Shown here: piece after piece, positions 46,590 to 57,588 of the stretch
Layout of the letters: every line of letters begins with the position of its first letter
How positions within the stretch are numbered: position 1 is the stretch's first letter
Origin: Turbatrix aceti
Taxonomy: Eukaryota; Nematoda; Chromadorea; Rhabditida; Panagrolaimidae
Assembly: GCA_963969345.1 (NCBI GenBank)
Contig: OZ017768.1
Location: 620,001-684,000, forward strand
Reading direction: 5' to 3'
DNA: 64,000 nucleotides
Made by a program: the position numbers and the translations under genes
The notes under the pieces: model-generated
Told to the model about the DNA's origin: nothing
The model's database searches: none
What the model saw: the letters and a program-made list of their open reading frames with translations, nothing else

Positions 46590-47938
46590 ATGGCCCCCCG
46601 AAGCCGTTCACCTTCTCGCTCTCGCAGTCCCACAGATCGCTATTCATCGTCTCGTTACGACCGTGGTGAACGTTCTCGTCGCTCACCTCCACCGAGAGAA
46701 AGAAGGTAATCAAGTTGTCAAATGTTCAAAAGTAATCCGATGTGGGCAAGTAATCAAACGATTAGTCAAGTAGTTAGCTGACACGAGAGAGAAGGAAGAG
46801 AGAGAGAATATTGGGAAAAGGTTTTGTTCAAGTCAGTCTCCGTGTGTCATCAATTTTTTGTATCCAAATCACAATAATCAAGCTTCAATCGAGTCAAAAA
46901 AGTTTACTCAATCTTACCAAACTTCCTTCCCAAAAATCAGTCAGAAGACGCGAAAATGATGAATCTGAAATGCGCAGTGTTAATTCCTCAGTGAAAATCC
47001 CCTCTCTGGACTCTGGAACGCCTTTCAGCCCTCGACGTACTTCGTACCGTGAAACCCGGGACTACCGCGACGACTATCGCGGCTCGCGTGGCGGCGGCGG
47101 TGGTGGTGGTGGAGACCGCGGCGACTACCGTGGTGGCGATCGCTACGACGATCGTCGTCCTCCTCGCAGACGCTTCCAGGATGGTCGCGAGAATCCACGT
47201 CCTTCAAGCTGTCTTGGCATCTTCGGCATGAGCATGAATACCACCGAACAAGACCTCCGGCAAATCTTCGAGAAATACGGACCTGTGGAGTCGGTCAAGA
47301 TCATCATGGATCATCACACCCGTCGTTCGCGTGGGTTTGGATTCATCAGCTTCGAGCATCGTGCTGACGCTACCAAGGTGAGTTTTTCTGTGAGAAAATG
47401 GTTTTAAATTGACAACATAGCTAAAATGTGCGTTTTGAGTCTAAAAAATAGTTTTTTTACTTTAAGCTAATAATTTTTTGCTGACTGCGGACGTCATCGT
47501 TTTTATTAGCTGAAATTTCGAAAATAATGAGTTTTTATACACTGTGCTTATGATTGACGTCGTAAACGTATAATTTATTTTTTGATGATATTGAAATTGA
47601 TTATTTTTACGACTAGAAATATCGAAAAATACTATTTTTTGGGGAGCGGCTTTCAAAATTCTCTAGTAGTCCAACAATTATTTATTATTCCGATATCGAA
47701 ATCTGATGTTTTTGGGGTTTTTTAATTGTACTGCCATGAGTTATAACGGGTGACTCATGTTTATCCACTTTTTCAGGCTCGTGAACGCGTTGCCGATCAG
47801 ATCATCGACGGCATGCGGGTCCGTGTAGACTACGCCATCCAGCGTCGACGCAGTCCACCTCCTCGCGAGCGTAGCCCCGTTGGCCGTGACCGTCGTTACA
47901 GCAGTGACCGTCGCTACAGCATTTCGCCGACAAGATAA
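46590..47938 (+). CDS. tra2: Transformer-2-like SR splicing regulator
   Basis: Exons 46590-46705, 47029-47377, 47777-47938, 208 aa, all in phase. Nuclear RNA-binding protein that activates splice sites through enhancer RNA. The N-terminal arm is Arg/Ser-rich (MAPRSRSPSRSRSP, then RSRRSPPPRERR), followed by an Arg/Gly/Asp-rich linker with an eight-Gly run, then a single RRM beginning SCLGIFGMSMNTTEQDLR. RNP1 is RSRGFGFISF and RNP2 CLGIFG; the block VRVDYAIQRRR is typical of Tra2. A short RS/RD tail ends RRYSISPTR. A TTTTTTCAG acceptor lies 13 bases before the ATG, so the 5' UTR is spliced or trans-spliced. The C. elegans counterpart is rsp-8. The length is shorter than in vertebrates. Confidence 0.9.
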
Positions 47939-48391
47939 TTCCTCCGACAAAATGACACACGCACAACAGATGCGCGGATGCTTCTTTTCTTCTTTTTTTT
48001 ATTGCATCGATGGTCTCTGCTTTTTCCCTCGTTTTGTTACTCTTCTATTGTATGTTACTCATGATTATCTGTTTGTGGTCATTAATATACCATTTGCGTG
48101 GAAATTTTTGTCTGAGACTGGGACTTGAGGCAGCTTTTTGGGTAGCACAAATCATTTATTATATTTTAAAATAGGGGGGGGAGGAAATAAAAAAAATAAG
48201 GAGCGTGAGCGGAGCGGTCGAAGTAAATTTAAAAAAATTTTAAAGCGGAGTGAGCGGCAATTTTTTTTCAAAAAAGGCATAGCACATGTTCACAAGATTT
48301 TTTTCATTTTTGTAGTGCACTTACGCGTAAGTAAGCGTGCGCTCCTGGAAGATTACATCCCGAATTGATTCGTTTTGATTCGAAAACATAC

Positions 48392-48756
48392 TGTTGCACT
48401 GATAAACTTTTTCAAAAAACAAGTATTCCGCTTCCACTGGATCAGAAAATATTTCAAGCTTCTGGATAAAATGTGTAGCCCAATAATAGCAATCCAGGCT
48501 GCCGCCATCTATTCCGGAACTGCTGTAGAGATCCTGCTGAAAATTATTAATATGTTTATAGACAAAAAGTTAAAAAAACCCACGTTAAAATTGATATGAC
48601 AATTGCTACACGCGACAAAGGTTTTCTGCATAAAAAATCCAAATGCGCGAAGCATTACACGGGACGACAAGACGAGTTTACCGAGAAGCATTGGGTCTTT
48701 CGCTCGGATTGCACTTTTGATGAGGGCACGGTGGTACATACAGACAACGAAGGCAT
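48392..48756 (-). pseudogene. Truncated F-box-like family copy (exons 1-2 only)
   Basis: Exon 1 (48584-48756) has the family block LGKLVLSSRVMLRAFGFFM but is 173 bases long where three paralogs have exactly 174; the missing base lies just before YHRALIKS and breaks the frame from MPSLSV. Exon 2 (48392-48536) has YYWATHFIQKLEIF and a normal GTATGT donor. No third or fourth exon exists downstream. Sequence upstream resembles the upstream flank of the copy at 49214, so both came from one duplicated unit. Confidence 0.7.
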
Positions 48757-49213
48757 GATGATTTTCCTGGAAACATCAAAACCCCTGGAAAAAAATATCA
48801 GAAAATTCGGTAAAAAAACAGTGCAAACGCATAAAAATCAAAAGTAAGAAAAATGGAAAAAACCGTTTTTCAAAGCCAGATCAAGGTGTTGCAAATCGTG
48901 TACTTTACACGCACGCACGACACGAAGCTATTAGGCGACGTCGTGTAGTACACGACATCGCCTCCTACACGACATCAAAATCTTACACGAGTTCAAATTA
49001 ACATTTTTGCGCTACGCAAAATGCAACATCTTGAGCCAGATAAAGCAATTATCCCACAGAAATTCATTTCAAGAAATAAAAATGAAAACGAACAATAGTG
49101 AGAGAAATAATGAAAATGAAATCAAAGTAGGCATGAAATGTTCCCACAAACAAATTTTATATTCGTTCCAGGAAGCATTCACATCGCATGATGCGAGCAG
49201 GCATCTCAAAGAA

Positions 49214-50356
49214 TCATCTGTGACCATTGAAAACTTCGAACGAGAATTCAGCATTGTCGGAAAGTTTCTTGTGACGATTAGAAAATTTTGAGCATTGTTT
49301 GTAGGTTTTGATGACGAAATCTTCGGCTGGAAACAGTTCTTCAATACGCCAGTTTGGCTCTTCTAGCATCGTTCTCAGGTACATTTTGACTTCGATGCCT
49401 TGCGGAACGACGCCTAGATTCGTCTTTACCAGGTCGTAGATTTGCTTCAGCGTCACCACATCTTCCAGGTAACTACATTGGAAGTACAAATTGACTTTCT
49501 TGAAATGCGGAAAATTTGACCAAAAATCACTGAGCATTCCGAGGGTGTCTCGCATCGAAGAGCCACGAACATCCCAGACAATGTAGACCATGTTCATGTG
49601 CCGAAATTTTTGTTTGTTACGATAGATGATTCCGATCTTGCGTAGAGGATCCACATCAGAGAGCACATGTAGGACACTCGACGATTCCATATCGGCCTGA
49701 AATATTTCGGCACAATATGTATAACTGAATTGCAGAAAAAATTACCTGGAACATTTTTGATTCGTCATTGTCAGAGCCAAAACTCGTAATTTTGAGCGCA
49801 TCAAAGCGAGGAAGCAAGTAAGAAATTTCATCAAGCATGTTCGCATTCATTGTCAGGCGGCGGGTAATAGAAATCAGGTTTCTGACAATCTCCGACGAAA
49901 CAGATGCGACCCAATAAAGACCCAGTTTCTCGAGGTCTGAAAAAAGTCGTCAAAATTTTTTGACGAAAAAAACAAACTTACTATTGCGACGGTAAATTTT
50001 GTCAAAAAACAAATATTCCTCGGGCGATGATGGGTCAACCCGTATCAAAAGCTTCCGGATAAAATGTGTCGTCCAGTAGCAAGAATCGATGTTAACACGA
50101 GGCACTTCGATGTGATGCTGCCCAGGCACCTAACGAATGATAAAACTTTTTGGTTAGTTGAAAAAAATAAAACAAAACTTACTGAAAAAACGAGCAATTC
50201 TCCCCCATAGGTGACCGCGACTTTCTGCATGAAGAATCCAAAGGAATGGCTCATTTCGCGGGACGACAAAATAAGATTTCGGAGCGAAATAGGATCTTTT
50301 TTTCCGAAAACACCCATGATGACATCGTGATGATACGTAGCAGGCAAAAGAGGCAT
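49214..50356 (-). CDS. Lineage-specific F-box-like family protein, copy 3
   Basis: Exons 50183-50356 (58 codons), 49982-50129, 49746-49936, 49214-49696; phases 0, 1 and 0 agree, 331 aa. N-terminus MPLLPATYHHDVIMG and SLRNLILSSREMSHSFGFFM, the F-box-like block. Exon 2 ends in FIRKLLIRV and FFDKIYRRN; exon 3 reads NLEKLGLYWV, and the last exon has YIVWDVRG, LFPAEDFVIKTY and a final DNAEFSFEV. The exon plan is the one seen in copies 1 and 4. Flanking sequence is duplicated on both sides (CCGTTTTTCAAAGCCAGAT at about 48860 and 50480), which shows that the locus grew by tandem duplication. Function unknown. Confidence 0.65.
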
Positions 50357-50617
50357 TTTGGGTCGCTGGAAAGTCAAAAACCCTGTAAAAATGAACAAAA
50401 CAAATAAACTAAAGCAAATTGGTAAAAAAAACGGTGCGAAAGCGTAAAAAGAACATCAAAGTACAAAAAATCGGTTGAAACCGTTTTTCAAAGCCAGATA
50501 AAGCAATTACATCGCAATAATTTATCCAGAAAAATAAAACAGACTGAATCATAAAAACGAAGAAAAAAATGGTCACATCGCAGCATGCGCGCAAAAAACA
50601 ATAACAATCACCCTGTT

Positions 50618-51022
50618 TCAAGATTCTCTGCGAAAAAGGGTAACTTCTAGCATAAATACAACATTGTCCATGAGTTGCCGGTGAAGATTCGTAATGACAG
50701 ACAACTCTTCGCCCGAATCAAATTCGACTTCAAAATCTTCGGGCGGAAACAGTTGTCCAGGAGCAGGATCGTGACCTTTGTTGGGCAGCTTGCCACCACA
50801 CATGTACACGTCAAAGTTCAATTTGAGGTGGATGCCGGGAAGGACGACGCGAAGATTCGCGACAAGCAGGTTGTAGACATTCTTCAGAATCGTCAGGTTA
50901 TCGCGAAATTCACAATAAAAGTACAAGTTGATGTTCTTGATATCCGGCAAATCGATCCAGGAGTTATTCAGCACAGCAATGATGCTCTGTATGGGAAGGC
51001 ACTTAAAATCCCAGTATCGCGG
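50618..51022 (-). pseudogene. F-box-like family fragment (last exon only)
   Basis: The minus strand reads YWDFKCLPIQSIIAVLNN, then DIKNINLYFYC and LFPPEDFEVEF, ending DNVVFMLEV, which matches the final exon of copy 3 closely. Upstream of YWDF the similarity ends, and no acceptor or earlier exons are found. It is a 5'-truncated copy. Confidence 0.65.
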
Positions 51023-51394
51023 AACACAACAAAACGAGAAAATTGCTCACGAAAGGCAAAACAAGTAAGCCTAAAAGAAAAAATGACAAAAACGATAGAA
51101 AAATTGATTGAAATCTTACGAGCAAACAAATTTCCTATTTTCGTGCCGGGAAATGTCAATCCCACTTTTTTTATTGTCTATTTCCTTTTTGACGAATATT
51201 TTTCAGTATTTCTTATTTCAAATGTTTCATCGCGAAACTCTTCGATCGAGGAGGCATTTAAAAAGCGTTCCCGGCTCAATCGAACGGTGTTGACAACGCA
51301 AAATAATTAGCATCTGCCATGTGCTAAATATTATACCTTTAGTTTAATATTATACATACAATTTCCAAATATTTACACACAATCGAAAACTATA

Positions 51395-52623
51395 TTATAG
51401 CTTCTCAAAATTCTTGCATTCAAAAGAGAACTCAATGTTATCCCGCAGCTGCTCTCGATTGGCAATCGTCAGCACAGAATTCTGTTGACAAGCTTCGCAC
51501 TTGAGAACGAAATCTTCGACCGGAAAAAAGGGAGCAAGTACAGCAAGCGGATCTTCGCCACCGAATACGAATGTCGAATTCATGAAAAAAAATGCCCTGA
51601 CTTTGACGCGTTCCCGTAGCTTCCGTAGATTAGCAACAATCCAGTAGTAGTTGTCCTTGAGAACGAATCCGAACTCAGTGCGAGGAGAACCGTGTGCCGC
51701 CATGTTCACGAGTGAGGAATTGTAGTAACCAAATTTCGAGGAAATGACGATAGTGACTTTTTCGATTTGAGGCGAGAGTGTTTTCAGATATCCGATGACA
51801 GCCGTGACATCACGTGAAGTGCGTCTGAAATCGAAGCCATCGCACCACATGAAACAAAAGTTTCGGATTTCTTGAAGTTCGGAGTTGGCAAATTCGAGGA
51901 TGTCAATGTACGAACTGTCTTCTGATTGAACAACTGTCAACTGAGAGCCGTAGAATTCTGAATCGTATTCCTAAAAAAAACAAAATCAAATCAAAATCAA
52001 AAAAAAAAGAATTCAAACTCACCAAAGTGTCTTTGCCATGAAAATCGTAAAAATTTATAAACCGAAGAGATTCAAAGTGGGGGATAAATGACTTGAATTG
52101 TTGCACCAGATCAGCATTGATCGTGAGTCGGGGAACCGATGCCATGATTTCAGTACATTCCAATGGTATAGAAGAAAGGTTCGAGACGTCCAGGATGAAA
52201 AGATTTGAAAAAAAAACATGTACTAACAATGACAGAAAATAAACTCACTGTTGCACCCAAGCAAAGTTTTAAAAATCACAGCGTCTTTCTTTGAACTTGA
52301 CTGTCGGCGTAGGGGTCCGATACAAAGTTTCCGAAGGAAAGCCGTCAGCCAGGTATGGTAGTCATCGCTGAATGCATTTACAAAAATACTGGCTCCCTGC
52401 CAATCCTAAAAACGAAAATACAAAAAAATAACACTCCAAAAAAACCAACGTTTAAAAATATGTTGTCATTCGTATATTCAACAAAAAATTTGTCCATAAA
52501 ACAGTAAAACACAATGGACATTTCGCGGGAAGACAGGACCAGGGCTTTTAGGCTTTCAAAGTTCTTGGCATTAATCAAACTGGAGATCAGTTGGTGAAGG
52601 TATACAGAAGACAGAAGACGCAT
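51395..52623 (-). CDS. Lineage-specific F-box-like family protein, copy 4 (damaged splice site)
   Basis: Exons 52450-52623 (58 codons; MRLLSSVYLHQLI, LKALVLSSREMSIVF), 52249-52405, 52023-52204 and 51395-51970 would give 362 aa with good phases. The C-terminus has FFPVEDFVLKC and DNIEFSFEC. One fault is clear: the acceptor of exon 3 reads TTTTTCAA before ATCTT where the paralog at 13731 has TTTTAG before ATCTT, so the expected AG is missing at 52205-52206. Either this copy is a young pseudogene, it uses another acceptor, or the base is a sequencing error. No other AG in the intron keeps the frame. Confidence 0.5.
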
Positions 52624-52799
52624 TTCGAATATCCTAAAAAAAAATATGAAATCACTGACACAAAAAATATCTCGCAAACGCGCAATATGCAAATATACGA
52701 AATTTTCGCTTCGGGACAATATTTACTTGTTTTTTTCGTGCATATTTTTGAACTGACGCCTTGTTTTTTCGGCATCGAGTCCGGCGTTCTTTATCGGAT

Positions 52800-53123
52800 A
52801 ATTTCCTCGTCAGATGCGTTGGTCAAGCATGCGTTGTCTCACTCAGACAACTTGTCTGTCACTTCGTCTGGCACACCGGCGTCGCTGTCAAGGATGTCGA
52901 GACAATGGTCGACTACCTGATGATTTTTTCCATAAACGCCGAGAACAATACGACGAGATTGCCTGAAGTGCAAAACTTCATTGTGAACGGTTCAATTGTC
53001 CTGCGTGATGATTTTGATTTTGTACAGCACAATGATGATCAGCATCAAACTTTTCGTATTTCTCATCGTCGGCCAAAACTTGATGACAACGTACATATCT
53101 CGTTTTCTTGGTATTTTGTTTGA
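52800..53123 (+). pseudogene. F-box-like family fragment on the opposite strand
   Basis: The frame ending at 53123 contains LRQLVCHFVWHTGVAVKDVE, then DYLMIFSINAEN and, after a jump, LRDDFDFVQ and KLDDNVHISFSW. These match the beginning and the end of the family's final exon, with about 80 residues missing between. No other exons were found next to it. Confidence 0.5.
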
Positions 53124-53224
53124 TATTTGTAATGTTTAGGCAATTTATTATAAACGAAGCAATTGTTACTTGAACTAAAATTTTTGCGCTGATGTAAAAA
53201 AACTGAATTTACTAAAAACAATCC

Positions 53225-53330
53225 AAGCCGAGCATTCAAGCCGATCCGCTCGGCTCGGATTTTTTGAGGCGAGCATTTGAGCGAGCGTCTCGGCTCGAAT
53301 TCTCGGGGACTCGGTTCGAATGCTCAGCTT
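53225..53330. repeat. GC-rich foldback repeat (copy B)
   Basis: Left arm AAGCCGAGCATTCAAGCCG and right arm CGGTTCGAATGCTCAGCTT are reverse complements with few mismatches. The centre has repeated CTCGGCTCGG/GAGCGAGCGTC units. It shares CCGAGCATTCAAGCCGATC exactly with 45216-45236. No clear target duplication. Confidence 0.55.
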
Positions 53331-53899
53331 GCGTAAATTATTGTTGATGTCGTTTTTCTCAAAAACGGTGACGAATGCCATTAGCCAGCATTTTCATATT
53401 TGAAAATCATCATGCGTTTGAAGTTGTTGGTCATACACGTCATCCAGACAGTCGACATTTTTTCATATTGAGCTGGTGAGACTGACAACGACTCCCCCGC
53501 ATTCAGTTTGTTTGTCGTTTTACACAAAGCTTGATAATGCACGTCACACATTCGATATTTTTATTTATATTTTATTTATAATAAGAAGAAAAATTTTACA
53601 TTTTTTTTGCAGAACAAAAAATTGTGTAATTGTTGTTTGAAACTGGGCCCCAAATTTAATTTCAGTTGGTACATTCTAAAAAATCTTACAGACAAGAAAA
53701 CAAAAATTATCATAAAAAACCCAACGTTCATGCGCACTTTTAAGTCTTCGTTTGCAGCGGAGGTCCTGATAAGCCTTTTAGTGCAAAGCGCGGTGGTCTT
53801 TGCAAGTGTTTTTTTCAAGTAGTATACAGCTCATCACATCAGACCTGGGAGGTCTGTTACCAAGGACAAATATTTTTACTTGATAAATTTTTTTAAACA
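53331..53899. other. Spacer upstream of the transporter gene
   Basis: Mixed composition. On the minus strand near 53700-53735 the words LKVRMNVGFF recall the end of the F-box-like first exon and its donor, so a further decayed scrap of that family is possible, but the match is too short to call. Confidence 0.3.
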
Positions 53900-55498
53900 A
53901 TGGAGCACCCAAGTCGGATACTTGTACTAACTATTCTGTGCTACGGCGTCATTGGAGGCTTTGTCGATTACTTTGATTTTGTGTCCCTTCGACTTTCGGT
54001 CACCATTATTGATTTTGCAAATCAAAGCGTTTACGATCAATTTGACTTTGTTCTGGATGATGGACAAGCAAATGGCGTCTTTTTGGCACTGGTCAACGTT
54101 GCCCTGGTCACGTCGATCATCGCCATCATTGTTGTCGTGCCCGTCATCGATCGTCTAGGCCGGAAGGCCACCAATGTCTACGTCAAGGCGGCAGTCGGTG
54201 CATCTGCTCTGGTATGTATGATCATCGGAAGCATAACTAATCTAGTTGAACTCACGTTTTTGGCTTATGCATTCCACGGCATTGGTCTGGCGATTCGCTC
54301 TGGTGCGACAAAGCTCTACGTTTCAGAATGCGCCCCTGACAAGTTGAGGGCTTTCTCCGTGGAAAGCATTGCGGCGCTGAATTCTGTGACAGCAGCTCTC
54401 CTGGCTATACTTGTACGGCCATCAGTTTTCGGAACGATAGAGAACTTCCACTACTTTTATATACTTCTCCTAGTTATGGTAGCCATGTTTGTTGGCGCCG
54501 CGATGCAGATTCCAGAATCACCCAAGTTTTTGAATTTAAAAAACGCGTCATTGAGAAAGGTTTCAAGTAGCATTGAGGCGTTTCATGGAAAGGGTGTTGA
54601 TGTCGGTGAGTTTTGAGACATTCAGCCAATGCGCATTTTTTATTTGGCGTTACATATGTCTTGTTTTTTTGCCATACAATTAATTTTTTGCATCACTTTA
54701 GAAGCCATAATCCGTGACTACCAGCATGAAGAAAAGTGCACAAGCACTAGCGTATCCTTCCGTGACCTGTTTTCCGATACCACCCTTCGGCACTGCCTTT
54801 CCATTGTCTGCGCTCCTCTTTGCGTCGTCAACATTGGCTTCTCAACCATTATGGTCTACAATTACAACGTCATGATGATTCGCTTTGGTTGGAGCAACGA
54901 AGATGCTATTACGCTTAACGCTATGGGCATGCTTTTCACGTTTCCATTTGCATTTGCTTTACCATTTTTATACGAAAAATTTGGTCGCCGTTCAATCGTG
55001 GTACTAAATATGTGCACAATTTTCATCGCAACTACCTGTTTTGGACTTTCCCAGGTGGTTATCACAACTTCAGGAGGGTTACCGACTGCTATTACCTGGC
55101 TGCTGGCAGGTGCAGGATCTGTTGCGGCATCGATGGCTGCTTCTTCTGGTTGCAATTCGTCATTTATTCTCATTACATTGGATATCGTGTCCATATCTGC
55201 GAAACTAAAATTTCTACAATTGGTTTTGATTATACGAAATGTTCTTGGCATAATTGTGAACCTGATTTTTGCTCCTCTAGACGAATTGCTGGGACCATGG
55301 ATGTATCCCCCTGTCCTCGGGATACAAATTTTGAGCATCTGTTATCTATGGAAACATTTACCCGAGACAAAGCAACAGTCGGTGGCAAACAACTTTGAAC
55401 AAGTTCGATCAAGACAGTCCAGCAAGGCATCATTAACCAAAGGCATCCGCAAATCTCAATCATCTATGACATTCAAAAGTTACGGTACCGCTTTGTAG
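53900..55498 (+). CDS. Major facilitator superfamily transporter, SLC2 (sugar-transporter)-like
   Basis: Exons 53900-54605 and 54702-55498, phase 1, 500 aa, the normal length for a 12-helix MFS carrier. Start MEHPSRILVLTILCYGVIGG opens helix 1. The loop 2-3 signature is DRLGRKAT and the helix 4-5 region reads SECAPDKLRAFSVES. PESPKFL follows helix 6, a motif of the SLC2/sugar porter family; EKFGRRSIV lies between helices 8 and 9 and LPETK after helix 12. The C-terminal tail is Ser/Lys-rich (SKASLTKGIRKSQSS), so it may be phosphorylated. The substrate cannot be read from the sequence; the usual QLS and QQxSG sugar-binding motifs are not obvious, so a non-glucose substrate is possible. Confidence 0.85.
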
Positions 55499-55674
55499 AC
55501 TACAGTAGGGTTAAGCTAAAATTGAATGATCACTGATAAAATTGGCTTAATTATTTTATTTTGACTAAAAAAACAAAAAAAACGGATTTAAAAAACGTAC
55601 AAATCGCACAAGCATTAGCATTAACATTTTTCGAAGCCAAAAAGTGTCGAGAAAACCATAAAGCGACCAACGTA

Positions 55675-56829
55675 TTATGATCGGTAACCGAACTTGGTGA
55701 CAGCATGATGCATAAGCAAATCCACAAAGGCTGCATTGTACTTTTCAACGAAACGAATGAGCGGTTTTCGGGACGTCGGATCATTCTTCCATTCGACTGC
55801 TACCTGACCTCGCGTATAAGTGCCGTTTAGTTCAACACTGGCATGTAGCCAATGGTCTTTTAAAATTGCCTTATCCGGATACAGTGCAACAGCGATCGTA
55901 ATTTCATCGATGTAGCCAAACTTTGTTTTTTGAAACGAAAAAGATTTTCGGCAGTCAGTGGTGATTGTTTTACAGTATTGGGACAGCACGGTATCATAGT
56001 TTAGATGAGCGTAGAAATCTACTTTGTCCTAAAAACAATTGCACACTATTTTAATATCAGGTATTGTACACGGATTTACAATGTTGATGTGAAACTTATT
56101 GCACTCCCAAGGAATGATTGTAATCGGGCGCTTTATCTGATCCAAAACGATTTGGGCAGCTTCAGGATCGAATGCAAAATTAAACTCTGCAGTTGAGGAT
56201 GCGCTTACGTTTCCAACTCCTTGAAAACAATTTTTTTACATTTAAACACAATAATTTAGTTTTTTTGTATTACCAAATAAATTTCCACCCATGATGACAA
56301 CTTCCTTGGGCCAATAGGCAAACTCAGCTTCCAGGCGCAGAGCCAAAGCAATGTTGGTCAGCGGACCAGTGCAGATGAGAATAATCTGCTTTTTCTGTAC
56401 ACCAAAAACTTCGACCAATGCATTTGCTGCTTTTTTGTTTTGATCCGCGGCTTTGTAGTCCGATTTAGTAAAAGCCGGTGGATTGTCAGGTAGACCTCCA
56501 ATTCCATCCGGCCCAAAGAAGTATTTCATAGAGCCATTAGGAATGTTTTGGGGACCAAGAGGATGATCCGCTCCTTTGTAGATTGGAATATCGCCAGGAG
56601 ATTGTGAACCATTGGCACGGATTGTTCGAGAGATATTAGCAACGGCTTGTTCCGCTGTAGTGCAGCCGGATACTGTCGAGATTCCAACGATCTAAATTAT
56701 TTTAAATAGATGAGGCCACTTCACAATTCCAAAACTAACCTCAACGTTATCCTGTTGCAAAGCAATAATAAGATTGCGGCAATCATTCACGGCACCATCC
56801 GTGTCAATAAAAATTCGCTTTTTGTTCAT
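55675..56829 (-). CDS. Inosine-uridine-type nucleoside hydrolase
   Basis: Exons 56740-56829, 56274-56691, 56080-56219, 55675-56028; phases agree, 333 aa, normal for the family. It hydrolyses the N-glycosidic bond of nucleosides for base salvage, using a Ca2+ held by aspartates. Motifs: RIFIDTDGAVND at the N-terminus, IYKGADHPLG, LICTGPLTNIALAL, VIMGGNLF, then GNVSASSTAEFNFAFDPEAA and the C-terminal YIDEITIAVAL. In the DxDxxxDD calcium site the last pair is Asn-Asp instead of Asp-Asp. No His is seen where many relatives have PHDP near the C-terminus. Such changes occur in invertebrate relatives and may change specificity or reduce activity. ATG at 56829 is the first in frame. Confidence 0.85.
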
Positions 56830-57215
56830 CACAATTACTATTATAGATTATTTTTACTGTATAAATAATTTATGTTTTTTTTCTTACTTCTGACAGGTTT
56901 ATGTATAATCAAAAAAGCACGCTCCATATTCGTCGGCGTTTGATGCATGAATTCTGACTTATGGTCGTAAAGTGGCGTGAGTCACGTCTTGGTTGGAGGA
57001 ATAGTGCCTACACCAAAAGATTCAACCTTTTGATGATTTATTTGTTCTTGCTAATTGTATAAAATGTAAAGCAATTTTAGCGAAGGGTGCAAGATAATGC
57101 ACCAGAAACGTAAAAAAAAAATTAATGGGTTTGTGTTTTGTAGAATCACACAAACCCACTCACTGTTCTAAAAAACAAGCATACGCCATCGTGTTACAAA
57201 AAAACTAATGCTCAC
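56830..57215. other. Intergenic
   Basis: A/T-rich sequence between the nucleoside hydrolase and the truncated family copy. I looked here for the missing third and fourth exons of that copy and found none. Confidence 0.45.
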
Positions 57216-57588
57216 TGTTGGAGTAAAATACATTTTTAAGAAATCGAATTTTTTGGGTTCCAGAAGCACTGCGAACTAAAAATTTTCGAACGTAACCTGC
57301 CATCCAATCGAGAGAATAAAATTCGTCGTAGCCGTCAATGTGGAAGTACTCGAAAAAGCGTTCACTCTAAACATTTTTTTACTAAAAAACAATTGAAAAG
57401 CTAAAAAAACTTACTTTCAAGAAGAGACACTCATCACTGTATTCAACATACACATTCCTCATGAAAAAATCAAATGACATTGACATCTCAGATGAAGACG
57501 TGATTACGCATTCCATGAGAATGATGTCCTTTCTTTCAATGATGTTTTGGATCAATTCACGGCGATATGCTAGAGACAATGGACGCAT
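57216..57588 (-). pseudogene. Truncated F-box-like family copy (exons 1-2 only)
   Basis: Exon 1 (57415-57588) is exactly 58 codons (MRPLSLAYRRELIQN, SSSEMSMSFDFFM) and exon 2 (57216-57366) ends FLKNVFYSN before a GTGAGC donor in the correct phase. Both are intact, but no third or fourth exon follows, so the product would end within two codons (SEH) unless a distant exon is used. It is either a truncated pseudogene or a short protein with only the F-box-like part. Confidence 0.6.

Noticed and set aside
50675..51310. 211-aa plus-strand ORF
   Set aside because: It is the antisense of the decayed last exon of the F-box-like family; the minus strand carries the conserved blocks.
54862..55338. 158-aa minus-strand ORF
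   Set aside because: Antisense shadow of the transporter gene, which has the DRLGRK and PESPK motifs on the plus strand.
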